A stretch of 64,000 nt of DNA. Origin: Alteromonas gilva (GTDB taxonomy: Bacteria > Pseudomonadota > Gammaproteobacteria > Enterobacterales > Alteromonadaceae). A program made the position numbers and the translations under genes. The notes beneath the pieces were generated by a model. That model worked only from the letters and a program-made list of their open reading frames with translations, ran no database searches and was not told the DNA's origin. Positions 63,385-64,000 of the stretch are shown here, piece after piece. How positions within the stretch are numbered: the stretch's first letter is position 1; every line of letters starts with the position of its first letter. Where the stretch lies: positions 2,852,001 to 2,916,000 of the forward strand of contig NZ_JAQQXP010000001.1 in NCBI RefSeq assembly GCF_028595265.1. Reading direction: 5' to 3'.

Positions 63385-64000
63385 GTGAACAACTTCCAAG
63401 AAAAATTAAAGGGCTGGCTGTGGCAGCGCCAACAAGACCAATCCCATCGCCAATTATTAGTGGTTTCTGGCAGTCAGACCTTCTGTCGCAGTGTGTTAAG
63501 CACGCTGACCGAAGAATACCCAAAAAGCGCAACAACGTTGCTTGGCCGTTCATTATACTCTTTTAGTAAAGCACAGGAGCTCAAGCGCTACCGCCATTTG
63601 CTGGGCAGTGAATGTCAACTCGCCATATATGATGCCTTTGATGCGTTGCGCCCCAATGCGGTATTAGCCCTGGCCGGCACGGTTGCTCGTGGTGGCTTAA
63701 TGGTTATATGCTGCCCGCCGTTGACACAATGGGCCGGGTATCAGGAGCAAACCTCAGGGCATTATCTCAGTTACGGCGAAACCTGCCTGACCAGCCCCCT
63801 CCGCCAATACCTCGCGGCTGAATTTAAACACGGCAAAAGTGTTGCGCTTTACAGCGAAGACGGTGAGCTATCGTTGCCCCTTGGGACGTTTGCCTGTGCC
63901 CCGGCAGGCGTTCGCCCACCGGCGCCCTTTGCGACCGAAGATCAGCATAGGATCTTTAGTCAAATAGCCGCCAGACTGAACGGCCTGAGGTGTGCACTTA
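63385..64000 (+). CDS. tmcA: tRNA(Met) cytidine acetyltransferase, N-terminal part (partial)
   Basis: Acetylates the wobble cytidine (C34) of elongator tRNA-Met. Only the first 205 codons are in the window, and the frame stays open to the right edge. A GTG start at 63385 is the first start after an upstream in-frame stop. RQLLVVSGSQTFC, the LLGSECQLAIYDAFDALRPN segment and LAGTVARGGLMVICCPP match the N-terminal domain of TmcA. The helicase and acetyltransferase domains are outside the window. Confidence 0.85.
   Translation, partial: MNNFQEKLKGWLWQRQQDQSHRQLLVVSGSQTFCRSVLSTLTEEYPKSATTLLGRSLYSFSKAQELKRYRHLLGSECQLAIYDAFDALRPNAVLALAGTVARGGLMVICCPPLTQWAGYQEQTSGHYLSYGETCLTSPLRQYLAAEFKHGKSVALYSEDGELSLPLGTFACAPAGVRPPAPFATEDQHRIFSQIAARLNGLRCAL

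Noticed and set aside
1..64000. CRISPR arrays, insertion sequences, prophage or toxin-antitoxin islands
   Set aside because: No direct-repeat array, transposase, integrase or phage structural gene was recognised, and gene order is of core-genome type throughout.

Overview
The window is a chromosomal segment of a marine-type gammaproteobacterium, most likely an Alteromonadales member (Alteromonas / Aestuariibacter / Salinimonas neighbourhood). The evidence is a rsxABCDGE-nth operon, a MotY-type Na+ flagellar stator protein, the gammaproteobacterial GshA, SmrB, RsuA, RF2 and RF3 types, the holD-rimI linkage, and a TonB-dependent receptor under a TPP riboswitch. No insertion sequence, prophage, CRISPR array or integrase is visible, so this is mostly core genome. 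The species is not determined. All product names come from reading the translations for family motifs, since no database search was possible.

Layout. 1-6.5 kb: asnB, a periplasmic binding-protein-like gene, divergent queE/queC (queuosine precursor synthesis), rsuA and a LysR regulator. 6.6-10.1 kb: a MATE transporter and uvrB in tandem. 10.1-11.1 kb: a 1 kb AT-rich gene-free stretch with an inverted pair of DnaA-box-like sites, a boxA-like motif and a LexA-like inverted repeat. It leads into a near-consensus promoter and two identical tRNA-Asn genes. 11.5-19.4 kb: an exported M28 peptidase, then the Rsx/Rnf electron-transport complex and endonuclease III. 19.5-25.2 kb: acetyltransferase, rhodanese, gloA, a periplasmic glycerophosphodiesterase, a GlxA-type regulator, motY and rnt. 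25.2-27.9 kb: an iron and oxidative-stress group (peroxiredoxin, Fur-box-preceded bfd, grxD, sodB). 28-32.8 kb: prkA-yeaH-spoVR.

32.9-38.8 kb: a GFA-family protein, MFS-aroC-prmB, smrB, a 41-aa DUF3149-like membrane microprotein, and a candidate Fur-controlled small RNA with two hairpins and a strong terminator. 38.1-45.7 kb: a lytic-transglycosylase-like lipoprotein, gshA, an M16 peptidase, and an Hpt protein followed by a pseudouridine synthase and a ketopantoate reductase. 45.7-53.6 kb: translation and replication genes all on the minus strand (holD, rimI, prfC, argS, an FMN reductase, prfB with its programmed frameshift, lysS). 53.8-55.8 kb: a TPR-sulfotransferase and a lone tRNA-Trp.

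55.9-60 kb: a thiamine-uptake operon. Its order of transcription is TPP riboswitch, TonB receptor, small thiamine-binding-like protein, PnuC-type permease, and thiamine-kinase-like phosphotransferase. This gives a complete route from outer membrane to trapped cytosolic phosphate. A short Cys/His-rich ORF with its own terminator lies upstream. 60-64 kb: an unusual AraC-HDOD fusion, an acetyltransferase, a hotdog thioesterase, and the 5' part of tmcA, cut by the window end.

The items most worth following up are the putative Fur-repressed sRNA (37.93-38.05 kb), the riboswitch with a visible ribosome-site-masking stem (59.63-59.78 kb), the Cys/His short ORF (59.92-60.02 kb), the DnaA-box and boxA-like element (10.73-10.77 kb), and the AraC-HDOD fusion.
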